From Alisma plantago-aquatica (Eukaryota > Streptophyta > Magnoliopsida > Alismatales > Alismataceae): a DNA stretch of 64,000 nt. Shown piece after piece: positions 22,245-34,385 of the stretch. The DNA lies in assembly GCA_963693085.1 (NCBI GenBank), contig OY856411.1:116366767-116430766 (forward strand), read 5' to 3'. Position numbers and translations under genes: made by a program. How positions within the stretch are numbered: position 1 is the first letter of the stretch; each line of letters starts with the position of its first letter. The notes below the pieces were generated by a model. The model was given only the letters and a program-made list of their open reading frames with translations. It was not told the DNA's origin and searched no databases.

Positions 22245-23831
22245 ATGGTGCATGTGGTCGGAGCATCTTCATCAAGCGTGCACCCCATGGAGATTGAGGA
22301 GTTTGTTCCTCCCCCATCCGCTTCCATCCCTCGTCCACGCCTTATTCATGCCAACATGGAGGCAAGGAAGGTTTACGAGGAGATAATGAAGCGAAAGTTC
22401 GAGCCCACCCGGTATGTGGACCGGGGTATGCTCTTGGAGTTGGGTTTCGAGGCCAACTTGGCCTACGTGCTGGCCGGACAAGCGCGGCACACCGACAGAC
22501 GTCCTGATCAACTGCAATACCATGTGGATGGGCAGCCATTCTTCGGCGAATGGCCCACCTACAAGGAATTAGTGGCAGAATTTATGGCGTCTCTCGACGT
22601 CCGCGTCGTACCCAACGACGTGGTGGTGACGTATCATGAGTGGATAAAGGGGAGGGTGTCTTTCCGACTCTTCAACAACAATTACAATATCACGTTGGAG
22701 CAGTTCAATGGCATCTTCAATTGGAACCACAGTCGCAATGATCACCGACGCCCCGACGGCCGCACCGACTACGACAAAATCTTCGCCGAGCTAGTTACAG
22801 TGCCGGCAGGGAAGTCTGTGAGCTACCATAATGCAGCGGTAGCGGATTTTGAGCACCCGTTTGTCCGGGTCTTGCACAGAATGTTGAGCGTGACTTTCTT
22901 TGCTTGAAGCGATCTTGCTTTGAGCAAGTTTCAGGAGAGCGATCTCTTCTTTCTCTACGCACTCCTAAAGCAACAACTATGCAACTGGGGGGCGTTCTGG
23001 CTACAGCGTGTCCTGGCGGTGAAGCGGAGCACAAGGAAGGCTCCAATCCATTTTGGTGGTCTTGTCACCAAGTTGGCGTCTTACCTGGGGCTGAACTTTC
23101 AGTCCATGACTCCGATTTCTACGCGGAGTAAGGTGAACGTGCAACACTTGCACCGTTCAAACCTCATTCTTCTCCGGGACGGGTTGGCGTACGCTCATTG
23201 TCACGTCAACCAAGCTTACCAGGAGGCATCCCTACCGGACGACGTTTTCAACATTGAGGGCAAGCAGCATTTTAGGTGGCCAATCATAGCCATCGAATCT
23301 TCCGAGGAAGAAAGCGACGACGACGAGGAGGAAGGCGAGGCTGAAGAAGAAGAGGAGGCTTTCACACCTCTTCGAGCACGAGTGGCACCACAGAAGTGTC
23401 CTAGGATGCATCCGGGTGCATATTCATCATCTCAGCCCCCGCCGCCATCACCACCGCACGAGCAGCCAGCTGCGGATCCTTATTCCATGCAGGGGATGTA
23501 CACCATGCTCCAGGACATCCAGCAAACTCAGCAGCAGCAGCATGCAATGTATACTGGCATCTATGAGACTACAAGCCGGTTACTTGATAATCAACGGGCT
23601 ATGTTCGAGAACGAGCGGCTCATCCTCGTCAACCAAGAGCAATTTTACAACCGGTTGCAGCGGATAGAGACGCAACAGGAGCCCTTCTTCGACCATTACT
23701 GGAGTCGAGACTATTTTGGAGGCTATCCACAGCCTCCGCCGAGGACCCAACATGATCCGAGCTTCCATGGGGAGTATCCGTCTTGGGATCCTATGGCACA
23801 GCAGTACCCACCTCCGCCTCCGCAAGAATGA
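22245..23831 (+). pseudogene. ORF2 of C1: ATHILA ORF-1-type protein, one internal stop
   Basis: The frame opens at an ATG shared with C2 (MVHVVGASS) and runs 528 codons to 23831, broken by one TGA at 22905-22907. C2 has CGG there, fitting a C-to-T change. The N-terminal two thirds resemble the plant ATHILA ORF-1 family (FRLFNNNYNITLEQFNGIF; WNHSRNDHRRPDGRTDYD). The C-terminal third has a Glu/Asp block (about 23300-23360), a proline-rich segment and a Gln-rich helical segment near 23510-23560, ending in a proline run. Function is unknown. It sits where Athila elements place their extra, envelope-position ORF, but I see no signal peptide or membrane segment. Confidence 0.75.
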
Positions 23832-25403
23832 TCAGGGTATCACTGTTCCACCCTTAAGTTGGTTTTTGACTATGATGCCATAGTCGAATTCAAGCTTAGG
23901 GGGGTGGCTGGAACAACTCTATCTTTTATCTTTTCTTTTGTTGTTTTTAGTTTTTTTTTCCTTGTTATTTGTTTTGCAATTTTAGTTTGTTTAGGATCCA
24001 CGTCTATCTAGTGTAACCGTGGATGTCTTAAAAAAATGTCATCTCACTGTTTTCATGGAAAAATTAAGGGAATTTAAAATTTTTTGTGTCTTTTGGATAG
24101 CTTAACTTGGTTATCCTTGGGGAACTTGTCTTTTGAAAATGATTGATTATGTCAACTTTGAAGCAATATGTCACACCCATACCCCCATTGACTCATGAAA
24201 AGTGGTTAGTAACGGTTGTTTGAGCCTAACCTAATCAAATGGTAATGAGACCTTAATTGGATATAGGAGAAAGAATCCTTTGAACTACTACACATGTCAG
24301 TAAGGAGGGACACATGATAATTTTCTAAGGTTCAGTAACCTAATCTTGTGATCATTCCACCTCATTTTTCCATAATTCACCAAAGAATTGGAAGTAAAGT
24401 ACAGTTTTAATTCCTTTTTGTATGCATAGCATTTAGATAGGAATTGCATTGATGTTTTCCATACCTTTGCATAAAAAGAAAAAATATATATAGTGATTCA
24501 TGCACATTGCCTTTAGGTGTATGTCATGTAGATGCACTCATGACCTTCATGACTTTCATGTATAACAACACCATGTATATCAATTTTCCCTTAAAGAGTG
24601 ATTTAAAGTGTTCCATACCCTCGAGATAGTATAAAGATCCCCAATTATGAAGAAAATAGCCTAACACATGTATCTCTAAGCAATTATGGATATGTGGGCT
24701 AAAAGAAAGAAAAAGAAAAGAAATTCTGGAAATCTGAAAAAAAATTGAAAAAAAGAAAAAAAAAGGAATTTAGAAGGAAATGGAATAAGAGGGAGAAAGG
24801 AACATAATATCACTTGTATTACAGGAAATTGAGTACATGATGTGGCTTAATTATATTTCCATCTTATTTTGGGATGGAAGGTTAGTGCATGCATCATTTC
24901 ACCCAATTTTTAGCATTAGGGCATTTTCAATGTTCATTTGCATCATTTAGGGCATTTTATTTTATGCATATTGAAACTGTACCACACTTCCGAATTCTTC
25001 CATGAACCACCCATTCCATCCACCCGTTGCTCGGATTGGTAGGCCACCGTGATTTTCTCCTCACTCATATTTATCATGAGAGCTGCTTCCATTTAGATGG
25101 TAGTTAGGGCGAGCAACGTAGTGTAGGCGATCACAAGATGCACCAATGCTGAATCGGCGAATGTTATTATGTTAACTACCTTATGTGATAGTGTTCATCG
25201 GTTTGATGGATAATTTCTCTTATTGATGATTATTGTCACCTTTAGGGTAATTACTGTTTTGTGGTTAGGGAAGGCCGGTTTGAGAACGTCCAGTGGGAGT
25301 CACATGGGATGTGGGTTGGTGTGTTGAGTTTTAGTTGACATCTGCAATTCTATTCTAAGGATTAGTTGCTCGAGGGCAAGCAATGTTTAAGCTTAGGGGA
25401 GTT
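23832..25403 (+). other. 3' non-coding region and purine tract of C1
   Basis: About 1.57 kb without open frames. It includes an AG-rich run at 24695-24795 and ends in AAGCTTAGGGGAGTT directly before the 3' LTR, which would prime plus-strand DNA. A second AAGCTTAGGGG lies at 23892, just after ORF2. Confidence 0.75.
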
Positions 25404-27013
25404 TGATGCGATGATTTTGAGTCGCATTTATAGACCTATTTCATATGTGTTTTGTGCTCTAATTACTCATTTTTATGGATAATATTGCATAATTCACTCA
25501 TCTTGGTCTTTGCCATCATATTACGTCAAATCTCCTGCTATTTTACTATTTTGAGCATTAATTATCATATCATTATAAATTGTGTGGATTTACTTGGTCT
25601 TATTGTGAAATTTTAGGAAAAACAAGTATTTGCTTCCGTCGATACCATCGACGGAAGTCGATACCATCGACCAAGCCACAGGTTGTCAGCCGAGTGGAGC
25701 AACACAGAGTCGATACCATCGACACCCAAGTCGATGGTATCGAGATCCCTTCAGGTTGCTGGCGAGGAAGCTGTCGATACCATCGACACCAGTCGATGGC
25801 ATCGACACATGGAGAGCTACAACGTCGCTAAAAGACAAAACCGACGCCAACGAGAGTCGATACCATCGACCCAAGTCGATGGTATCGAGATGACCACATG
25901 CGCTCAGACGGAAAAGAAAGCAAACTGCCGCTAATCCGCTGGGTCGATACCATCGACCCGGTATCGACGCCGGCAGACATGCGTTGGATCTGTTTTGATC
26001 TCGATCGGACGGCTGTTGTTATTTGACGACCTAATTAGGGACTTATACCTAATGACGGCCGCCCACACGAGATGATCATCTCAGTTTGCATTGCACGAGT
26101 GCCGAGGAAGGAGAGAAAGGAGAACGGAGGCCAGAAGCTCATCCCGGGTGATTTGGACGCTGCCGAAGATGATTTCCACCATCGACAGGCGGGGAAGCTC
26201 GTGTTCCAAGCCAAGGATCCACCGGTTCTTCTCCGTTCAGGGGTTTTCCCATTTACTTCACATTTTTATCATGAATTCCCCCATTTCTACCATGTATTCG
26301 TGTGATTTGAACATGAGAGGCTAAAACCCTCAATCTTTAGGACCGGGAGTAGCCCGGGGATACATTGTATGACAATTTTATATTGATAATTCATAGTTTC
26401 TCTCTCAAATTCGTGGTATAGATTCGTTTTCTCCATTTCTATTGTTATGCTTGATCACCATAATAATAATTTAATGCCCTTAATCACTTCGACAGAAGGA
26501 TTAACGGTTGAAAAGAGACGAAACCTACATTAATCTATAAAACCCTTGACAAAGGAGTTGTAAAATTAATGGTGGGAACTGAGAGACCGGTTGTAATACA
26601 CTTAGTTTAGGGGAATGATTGCTACGACGGTGGAATCAACCTAAATCTAAGTAGTGGATTACACCACGACAGTGGGTAATTCTGTATTCAGGCCACTACC
26701 CGGATAGAGAGAGAAGAGTGAGGAATTATATGAAATCTAATACAATGTTGACCCACGGTGAAACCGCCATCCTAAAGATATCCCTTTGAATTGATTAAAT
26801 TAACCTTTAATCGATTGTTTTCTTTGTTTGATTTTTATTTTCTTTTTAATTTGAACAACAAAACCCTACTTTGTTAATCGGTCTAGCTGATTGCGATTAG
26901 TTAGTAAAAGTCTCCGATAATTCATGTATCCCTGAGTTCGACTCAGGCCTCACAAAGGCCTATATTACTCGACGCGTATACTTGCGTTTAAGCGCGTAGT
27001 AAAATACACGTCA
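25404..27013 (+). repeat. 3' LTR of element C1
   Basis: Matches 17175-18792. It carries the palindrome array from 25638, but the last pair has collapsed through a 9-bp deletion near 25957, leaving GTCGATACCATCGAC followed closely by GGTATCGAC. It ends ACACGTCA at 27013 and is followed by the TCATC duplication. Confidence 0.93.
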
Positions 27014-27018
27014 TCATC

Positions 27019-27171
27019 AAATCAAGTTAGTTGTGAATATTCAACACAAACCTCAATACATTGTTCAATGACCCATATACACATCATGATACATAATTAA
27101 ACTGTTTTTCTCATGTTTGTCATCTACCAGTATATTGGGTATCAAACCCCCTCAAATTCTAGGTCATCACA
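27019..27171 (-). repeat. 5' LTR of element B, part 2
   Basis: Continues the B LTR after the C1 insertion, collinear with 12302-12451, ending CATCACA and followed by the TGTAC target duplication. Confidence 0.9.
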
Positions 27172-27176
27172 TGTAC

Positions 27177-28000
27177 CATCTCTACTCTTGGAACAGGAAG
27201 AACTCTGTATTTGGACTGCAGCCAAATGCTTATTTCCTCTTGTTATGGGGGTGAGAGATAGGACATTACGCATGCCATACATCAAGGATAAGAGATGAGG
27301 TAGGTTGGAATGTCGCCACGAGAAATAGGGATAGAGAAGATATCTACCCTGGTAAAGTGAATGATACATGGATGGTTTGTAAACACTATGAGGAATGAGG
27401 TAGTTCCCTTATGAGGATGTTTTTATCATGAGCTATGTGGAACTTACAAGTTATACCAGGTTGAGTTTGATCACCATGATGATGGAATCAGAGAGTGTTC
27501 TTATGAAGATGAACATATAGTTTAAGGTGACATGATAAGCAAAATACATGGAGGTGTAATGTTACCTAAGGATGTGAAGTGGTAATGGCTGCTCTGGTTG
27601 AGATACATCTGACTTGTTTGACTAGAAGCTAGAAGAGGTTGTTTGGCTAACCCTAAGTTTGAAAAGGAGTGGTGTTCGGATAACACTCAGATGTAACAAG
27701 ATGCGTTGAAAAGTTATGGTTGTTTGGTTAGCCAGTCTAGTCCTGGATACAATGAAAGGATGGTGGTAAAACCTCAGATGCACTTTATTGGAAAAGAAGG
27801 TGATGAAACCCCAAATAGAGTGGTTTAGGGTTTTGAAAGAATCAATCTTGAAGAATCATGACATACAGGAAATAATGATTGAAGATCACCATACACCGTG
27901 GTAAATGGAAATAACACTTTAGATACCTAAGATAAAGTTGCATGTGGTATATAGTCATGCAAGCTGAGGTAAAGGACGAACCCCAGTAACCCAGTGTATC
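27177..28000 (+). other. Degenerate interior of element A, before integrase
   Basis: Should derive from protease/RT of element A, but no RT motif (such as the F/YxDD box) is readable in any frame. Most of pol is therefore lost or too decayed to see. Confidence 0.5.
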
Positions 28001-29075
28001 GATATAGAGGACAAAAGAGTCCCTGAGGGGGATGGGAGTTCATCTCTATGGATGTTGCAAGTATCCTCAGGACCAAGGAAGGTCGAGATGCGATATGGGT
28101 TATGGTAGATTGCCTTACCTAGGTGACATGAGAAAGAAAGAGTTCTGTTAAGGGACATATCTGGTTGAACTACCCATGAGAGAGATGGTTCAACTACATC
28201 ATGATGTGAGTTCAAAGGATCTTGAGTTTGGCCTAGAGGTTCTCTTCCATAAAGTGGAAGTAGGTACATGAAGAACTCAATGTTAGTATAGTTTATCACC
28301 CCTAACCATGGTTAGTATGATCCAGACTAAAGGGTCTGATGAGGGCATCTGTGCTTGTTCAGGGTGATATCTAGAGACAGTTCTTGTCCGATGAAAGATG
28401 TGACAATGACCACCCTAGCCAGTATCGGGTTTTATAAGAAGCTCTGTAAAGGAGGTTGTATCGGTCACCACTTCAGTAAGGTGATGTTGGTGAAAAGGGT
28501 CACATGATGGTTAGAAAAGGACCACATGATGGTTAGAAAAAGGGGCCCCAATGCGTGTAGATGAAGTCACTTTGATTATGCAAGGGCTGAAAGGAGCCTA
28601 GAGTCGATGAGAGTCATGAGCAGATGCAAAGTAGACTGACATACAAGTTACTGTGGGAGAAAATGTGACATGAAAATCCGACCCCTCTAAGTTATAACTA
28701 AGAGAGCTGAGTCCCTGATACATGGGTCCATTAGAGATGTGAGGGAGGAAATGGTTAGGTTTTGACCCTACCCCTCAGGATAAAGTAATGGGAGATGTTT
28801 TCCATGTGTCCAATTTAGAGCACTATGTGAGGTACCCCGACCATGTGCTGAGCAATGAACCTAGTGAGCCCCAAGGGAGGCTGAAATGGCCTGAGTCACC
28901 TGTGTAGTTTATAGACGCCAGGATGAAAGGACTCAGAGAAAAGAATATGTGATGATAAAGGTTCTTGGAAGTGACATGGGTACAGCAAAGCCACATAGGG
29001 GCCAATGAAGGACATGGAAAAGTCTTATCCTGAATTGTTTGTTTGCTTCCCTGAATTTTGAGGACAAAATTCCTA
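28000..29075 (+). pseudogene. Integrase remnant of element A
   Basis: Despite many stops, the frame at 28033 reads WEFISMD and continues RTKEGRDAIWVMVD. This matches the first catalytic-Asp region of Ty3/gypsy integrase (Asp codon 28051-28053). At 28794 the frame reads VFHVSNLEHYVRYPDHVL, the conserved C-terminal integrase stretch. The DNA-joining enzyme is clearly dead. Strings resembling the post-chromodomain end (GGACAAAATTCC at 29062) precede the purine tract. The order and spacing support a chromovirus origin for A. Confidence 0.7.
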
Positions 29076-29089
29076 TAAAAGGGGCAGGA
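29074..29089 (+). other. Polypurine tract of element A
   Basis: TATAAAAGGGGCAGGA lies immediately before the TGTTATAACCCC start of the 3' LTR, the expected position of the plus-strand primer. Confidence 0.75.
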
Positions 29090-32000
29090 TGTTATAACCC
29101 CAATTTTTGGGTTCAATTAGTGAGAAATGTAATTTCTTATATTAAAGATAATTGAACAAATAATGATATAATTTGTTTTGAATAAATGGATTCCATTCAC
29201 AATAGCCTTGATTGGTTGCTTTGTGGGCTTTATTGGCTATTGGGCCCAATAAAAAGTAATTTCAATTGATCAAGGAATAATTGAGAAATTAATAAAAGAA
29301 ATATGTAGAAACCTCTAGAAGGCAAATCCAAAGAGGATTTCGTGCCTATTGGTCTCCTTGGACACCAAGGAGTCCAAGGTTACAAGAAGAAAGTAATGAG
29401 AAAAGAAAAGGTTAACTAAGTATTTCTTTATGAAGAAAGAAATTGGAAAATAATGATATAATGTGGAAAATGCATGAAAAGAGGTATAATTGAGTTTTCT
29501 TGGTGGAATTTTGTATTCTAAAGATTCCTAATGATAAAAGGAATACCAATAGGGAAGATAAAAGAGAAATAAAGAGAAATCCTTTAAAAGAAATAATTTA
29601 CTGAGAAATAAGCAAGATAATGTGAAATAATGCATTAAGATGCATCTAGAAGGATAATAAATATCCTTGGAAAAGAATTTATAAATAATAGAGTTTCTTG
29701 GGGTCCAAGGATTCCCAATAAAGAGGAAAGAGAGAGAGAATACCAAATTTGTAAAAATAAAAGATAATATGATACTTTATTAATGTTTTTGGTGGCATTA
29801 TGAAAAAGAAGAAGTAATTTCTATTAAAAGAAAATAGAAATTCGTTCTAAGAGATTAAAGAGCAGGAATAAAGACGATAAGAAAGAGGAATTTCGAATTT
29901 CCTATATTCTCAAATAACATAGGATATCAAAAGATTAAAGAGAGAAATAAGGATTACTTGTACTTGAAGGAAAATAAATCCTTTTGGAAAGAGACTCTAT
30001 GAGTCGTGTTTAAGCCAAACTATGGGTTCGTTTCTTTTCCCTATAAAGGGGTAAGGTTTTGGTTCAAGTTTATAAAGGATTCCACGCAGTTATCTCCTTC
30101 CTCCTTCTTCTTTGCACGCAACCCTAACAAGGAGGATGCACGCTACCCCAGAGCAACCATGCGTCGTGGGGAGGTCACGAGGGAGACCTGACACTCCCAC
30201 GACATCAGGAAGGGAGTAGTCGTCTTCCCCGTGCTCTGAGGCTGGCGCATGGCCATCGTCTGGCTGCAGGTCAGTCCTGCTTTGCGGAACCGGACCAGCC
30301 CGAGCCACCGCTCTACCTGGGGCCCAAGAGATACCCTCCTGTGCGGCCAAGGGCGACGGAGACAGGGGGATGATCTCCGTCGAAGATCGGGTCTGAAACG
30401 AGGAGCGAGAGCCAACCCTAGGTCTGTTACAGCGGCCGCAAACCGTGGATGCGAGGTTGAAGAAGGCCAAGTGGCCTTAGACGAAACTGCCCCTCCGCGG
30501 GTTGTAGAAGGTGTCACTTACGCGGGGCTAAAATTGACATTTCATTATAAATGAAGATGGGGTGCGCGCAAGGTAACGTGCATGGGGTTGGTTGTCTACG
30601 TGGCACCTCCCTATTGGTCACTTTATGATTTATTTGTAAAAATCGTAGAAAAATATTCATAGCTCGGATGAAAAGATTTTATATGAAAGTTGATCAAAAA
30701 GACGTGAGGAATCTAAATAAAATGTGTTTATAAGCCAATTCCTCTTGCAATTTGAAAAGTAGTGTAATTTATCAACTTTAACATAATGATGATTAAAGAA
30801 ACCCTACTTTGATATGATTAAAGTGATTAATAGGGTTTAATGGATCTTTAGAGTTGATATTAATATGTTAAATGTAAAAAGGGACATTGAGTTCAAAAAG
30901 GAAGAACTTTGCGCATGATTAGTCTAATTTAGAGTTTATATGCTCGAAATTTGAAAAAGTACATAAAGTTATCATCTTTAATGATTTAACTAAGGAAAAA
31001 CCCTTAGATTTGATAATAGAAGGATAATTCAAGCTGATATTAACCTGTTGTTAATAAAAGTGAAAATATGATTTTAAAAGATGATCTTTTTATATAGTTG
31101 GTTTAATTTAGGGTTCTATGTACATGAATATGCCTTAATGGGATTAGAAACCCTAATTTATGTTGATATGAATTCTAATGGTTTTAATTGTAAAAATCAA
31201 ATAATAAAATAGAAATATGATGATTTGAAGATAAATTGAGTACCAAAGATCTATAATGTGAATTATTTGGATAATTAGTGTTTCCTAGTGTATAAAAGTG
31301 GAAATAGTGATAAATAAGGTTCATATATGTGAGTTGAACTATAATGAAATATGATTTGTCAATTTGAAAGAAACCGAAGATGATAATTAGCCTTAATGTT
31401 TTGGATATGACCTAAAAGGATAAAGATAATAGTTTTAGTGTAAAAGAAACATATTAGACTTATTTGACATTCAATTGTGCCTATGATGCAGAAATTAGGG
31501 TTTGTGAACTAAAAGAGCATAAAAAGTGATAAATGCATAATGAAGGCTAAAACCCTAATAAAACCCTAAAGTTGGCCTAGAAATTACAAGGTGGAATCCA
31601 AGTTGATCTTGAGGATGTTTGAATAAAACAATGACACTTGAATGTTATGCACTATTTTCAGGATATTGTTGATTGATTGTTAATTGTGTTGAATGTTAAT
31701 GCATGGACATCGAGTTACTATGGATCAGGTATGTGGTTACGATTATGAATAACCACTTTAGTTTCCCGGCGGATTTCCGAATGTTTAATCGCTTTGAATG
31801 CAACTAAAATGTTGGATGTTTATTTATTTCATGCCACTATAAAGTGACTATGATTATCACCATAAATGTGCATATATAACTGGCTAGATCCGGGTCCACC
31901 TATGTTACTTTGAAAAGGCTGAAAAGGGGTAATCCTAGAGTAAGGTCTAGGCAACCGTGAGTTAGAGACTCTTTAGCAAATCCTGAGTTAAGGAGTGGGC

Positions 32001-32529
32001 TACTTATGAGAAGTGCCTTGTGACTCAACCCTAGAAACTGGTTATCTTATAGGTGGATCATGAGGGGTTTAATGGGGACAACACAGAGGATAGGGTACTC
32101 TTGGATCGTGGAGTTATATCTAAAACGTAATATTGGTTGTTAAATAAGTAATTGAATGATTACTTTGTTATCATAGTTGCATGTTTATTGTTTTCCCCCA
32201 CATACCAGCTACGGCTGACCGACGTTTCGTTTGTCGGCGTTTAAGGTACAATGAAAAGAACAAATCGTAAAGTGGCACATGTGATACTAAAAGAGAATTA
32301 AAGTGCAAAGGAGGATTAGATAGATTATTATCGGTTTGGATAGAAGTTTAGAGATCCAAGTTTTCAAAAGGTATGTAAAGAAAAATTTTATTACCATTTT
32401 CAGTATAGTCTGTTAGAATTTAAAAATTGTTTATGGTTATATGTCAAACCTTTGATCCAGGATTAATGGGTGTGGCTTCAACCTCTTGGTCTCTCTTAAT
32501 TGGGGGTTATCGGGAGGTGGAGTCATAAC
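29090..32529 (+). repeat. 3' LTR of element A
   Basis: About 3440 bp, matching 3373-6816, including the TATA box (30042) and the GC-rich block (about 30100-30550). The last base is missing or mutated: the end reads CATAAC followed by GGATA. Confidence 0.9.
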
Positions 32530-34080
32530 GGATACCTCTTATTTGGTGATTATGTCACATTGTATACAACATTTTGAACAAATAAGAACTACCATCTACT
32601 AGGTGTGTATATCTTGCACTTAGATAAATGTCAACATGATAATGTAGTAGGATTGAGTTTTCTTTCTTCCATCCTAGTGTCTGATATATTTACATGCTAG
32701 ATTATGTAATTATTCAATGTATGTTATCCTCATACTTGAACAATGGTCCACTACTATGTTAATCATGGTTCACCTATAATTTTACTTTCACATTTTATTT
32801 TGTAGTGATTTTTGTTGGCTTCAACCACCATCAGTAGGTATGCGTAGTTAGAGTTGTATTGTTATATGATGATACACCATTTGAGGGGTTGTTTAGAACT
32901 TTCTTGATGTACATTCTGAATAGGCATCATCGGCCATATTCATAAAAAAATATTTTGATGTGGCTACAACAATTAAGAAAATTCTTCCATATACAAATCA
33001 TGCATTATCCACCTAACACATAATGCAAAATGCCAACAAAAGCCTCTCCCAACTCCTGACACTGTGACTTTTTTTGCTTGCAATGTTGAGGATGTATTAT
33101 GTTGAAGAGGAGTCTGATTTCAAAGTTGTAAGGAAGAGTATGATTGATGAATGTTTTTTTTCAATGGCTTAAATATATTGAAAGACTCTATGAATATCAT
33201 ACTCAATGGTCTTAATCTTTGATTGATAAAAAGTTTATTGTTGGAATGAGATCACCCATTTTAGTGAAATATATAATATTCTAATACACCTATTCTTACA
33301 ATCCAATCACAACCTTATAGAATTATTTAATAATTTTAATTGGATGGCTGAGGTCAAAGGAATAATGTAAAGGAGCAAGAATTCTAGACAACTAATAATA
33401 TCGCAAATCATAAGTTTTCATCTATCCCAATTTCTATATGAGAAAATAATAAGTTTTCATCTATCCAATTTCTATATGAGGGTACTGAATTCTGCATGCC
33501 AAACTTTTTTCAACATTTGAGGAGGATGACCATAAGATGACGAAGCATGTAATGTTTACTTCTCCTCTATATAGTTGTAGTAATAAGGCAACATATAGTG
33601 TTTATAAGTTAGAGGGCATTGAAAGTTTGACCTCAAGAGTGGCTTATATACATGTTGATCAACCATTATCGGAGTGCACATGACAGTTGTATGACAGTTG
33701 TATGATGGAGACTTTAAGCCCATATAGAAATGAGCTCTTTAGGATAGTGTCACTTATTTACATATATTATAGATGGACAAAGAAGGAAAACACATGAATA
33801 GATATTGTCATAGGAGATGAAGGTGGTACAAAAACATTAGATTATGATGAACACTATAAGCATCTTTGTCAAAATATGATTCAATACCCATCAATGTTTT
33901 TATAGAAGATGGCACATACAATATGGTGGATACTGACATAAATGAGTTGGCAAAGAGGGAAGAACACATGATCATTGTGTGGAGAATAAAAGATGCCCCA
34001 ACTAGATATGATACTGAAACACCTAATGATCACACAAAAGGCGTACCATAAAGACTAAGTCTATCCCTATATCATATCAT
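32530..34080 (+). pseudogene. FAR1-related pseudogene, C-terminal half, resumed after element A
   Basis: The sequence continues the family interrupted at 3372: CCTCTTATTTGGTGATT matches 44850 and 46782 in the uninterrupted paralogs. A segment near 32880 corresponds to the LYDDTIEPFEG region of the MULE-type transposase core, and 33866-34051 is an open C-terminal piece with DTDINELAKREEHMIIVWR. Numerous stops and shifts are present. FAR1-type proteins bind DNA as transcription factors or act as transposases. This copy cannot encode one. The 3' end abuts a gypsy fragment at 34090. Confidence 0.6.
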
Positions 34081-34089
34081 TAAGAAATA

Positions 34090-34385
34090 TGATGCCCCAA
34101 TCATAATCATTAATCAGCTCCATCCAACGACGTCGCCGCATGTTCAACTCACTCTATGAGAAGATATACTTCAGGTTCTTATGATCTGTAAAGATGTGAC
34201 ACATCTCCCCATAAAGATAGTGTCTCCAAATCTTTAATGTATGGACCACCACTGCCAGCTCCAAATCATGTGTCAGATAACTCTACTCATGTTTCTTAAG
34301 TTGTCGCAAAGTAAAAAAAATCACATGATCTTCCTGCAACACACATCCTAAGCCTTTCTTAGAAGCATCACATAAATCATTTGTC
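34090..34385 (-). pseudogene. Ty3/gypsy RNase H fragment
   Basis: On the minus strand the frame reads CDASKKGLGCVLQ, then [17 protein letters not shown] and [13 protein letters not shown]. These are three consecutive conserved blocks of gypsy RNase H, with one stop between. Catalytic Asp and Glu positions fit the family. No LTR lies nearby, so it is a truncated scrap wedged between the FAR1-related pseudogene and the LRR gene, perhaps marking the breakpoint that removed the 5' part of the latter. Confidence 0.75.

Larger units (their letters stand above)
17175..27013 (+). mobile_element. Athila-like non-autonomous LTR retrotransposon C1
   Basis: The 1.6-kb LTRs start TGATGCGATG and end ACACGTCA. 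A perfect target duplication TCATC lies at 17170-17174 and 27014-27018. The order inside is tRNA-Asp primer site, gag, aspartic protease, conserved hairpin box, palindrome array, internal TATA, ORF2 of ATHILA ORF-1 type, long A-rich 3' region and purine tract. No reverse transcriptase, RNase H or integrase motif is present in about 6.6 kb of interior, so it would need another element's enzymes to move. LTRs differ by roughly 29 substitutions and one 9-bp deletion (about 1.8%), so it is the youngest of the nest. Confidence 0.93.
9194..27171 (-). mobile_element. LTR retrotransposon B, non-coding (LARD-like), minus orientation
   Basis: The LTR copies start TGTGACGTCCCC and end AGGTCATCACA on the + strand. 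A perfect 5-bp target duplication TGTAC occurs at 9189-9193 and 27172-27176. Orientation is minus: a purine tract (reverse complement of 12452-12472) abuts the 9194-12451 LTR, and an iMet-like primer site abuts the 14051 LTR. The interior outside the nested element is only about 1.6 kb and has no gag or pol. Long LTRs with a short non-coding interior match the LARD (large retrotransposon derivative) pattern. The post-integrase-like string GGACGAAATTCC near the purine tract suggests descent from a Ty3/gypsy chromovirus. Confidence 0.88.
3373..32529 (+). mobile_element. LTR retrotransposon A (Ty3/gypsy, Tekay/Del-like), host of nested insertions
   Basis: The two LTRs start TGTTATAACCCC and the left one ends GTAACA, so the termini are inverted repeats TGTTA/TAACA. 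A tRNA-iMet primer-binding site follows the left LTR and a purine tract precedes the right one. The putative target duplication is GGAAA (3368-3372) versus GGATA (32530-32534), with one mismatch and an apparent loss of the last base of the right LTR. The paralogous FAR1 sequences at 44840 and 46770 read straight through the insertion point, supporting both ends. The interior holds decayed integrase plus the complete nested element B. Long LTRs (about 3.44 kb) and the integrase C-terminal remnant suggest the Tekay/Del chromovirus clade. That clade call is an inference. Confidence 0.85.

Noticed and set aside
22245..23831. ORF2 as a true envelope glycoprotein
   Set aside because: No signal peptide or transmembrane stretch is visible. 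It matches the ATHILA ORF-1 type and only its position is envelope-like.
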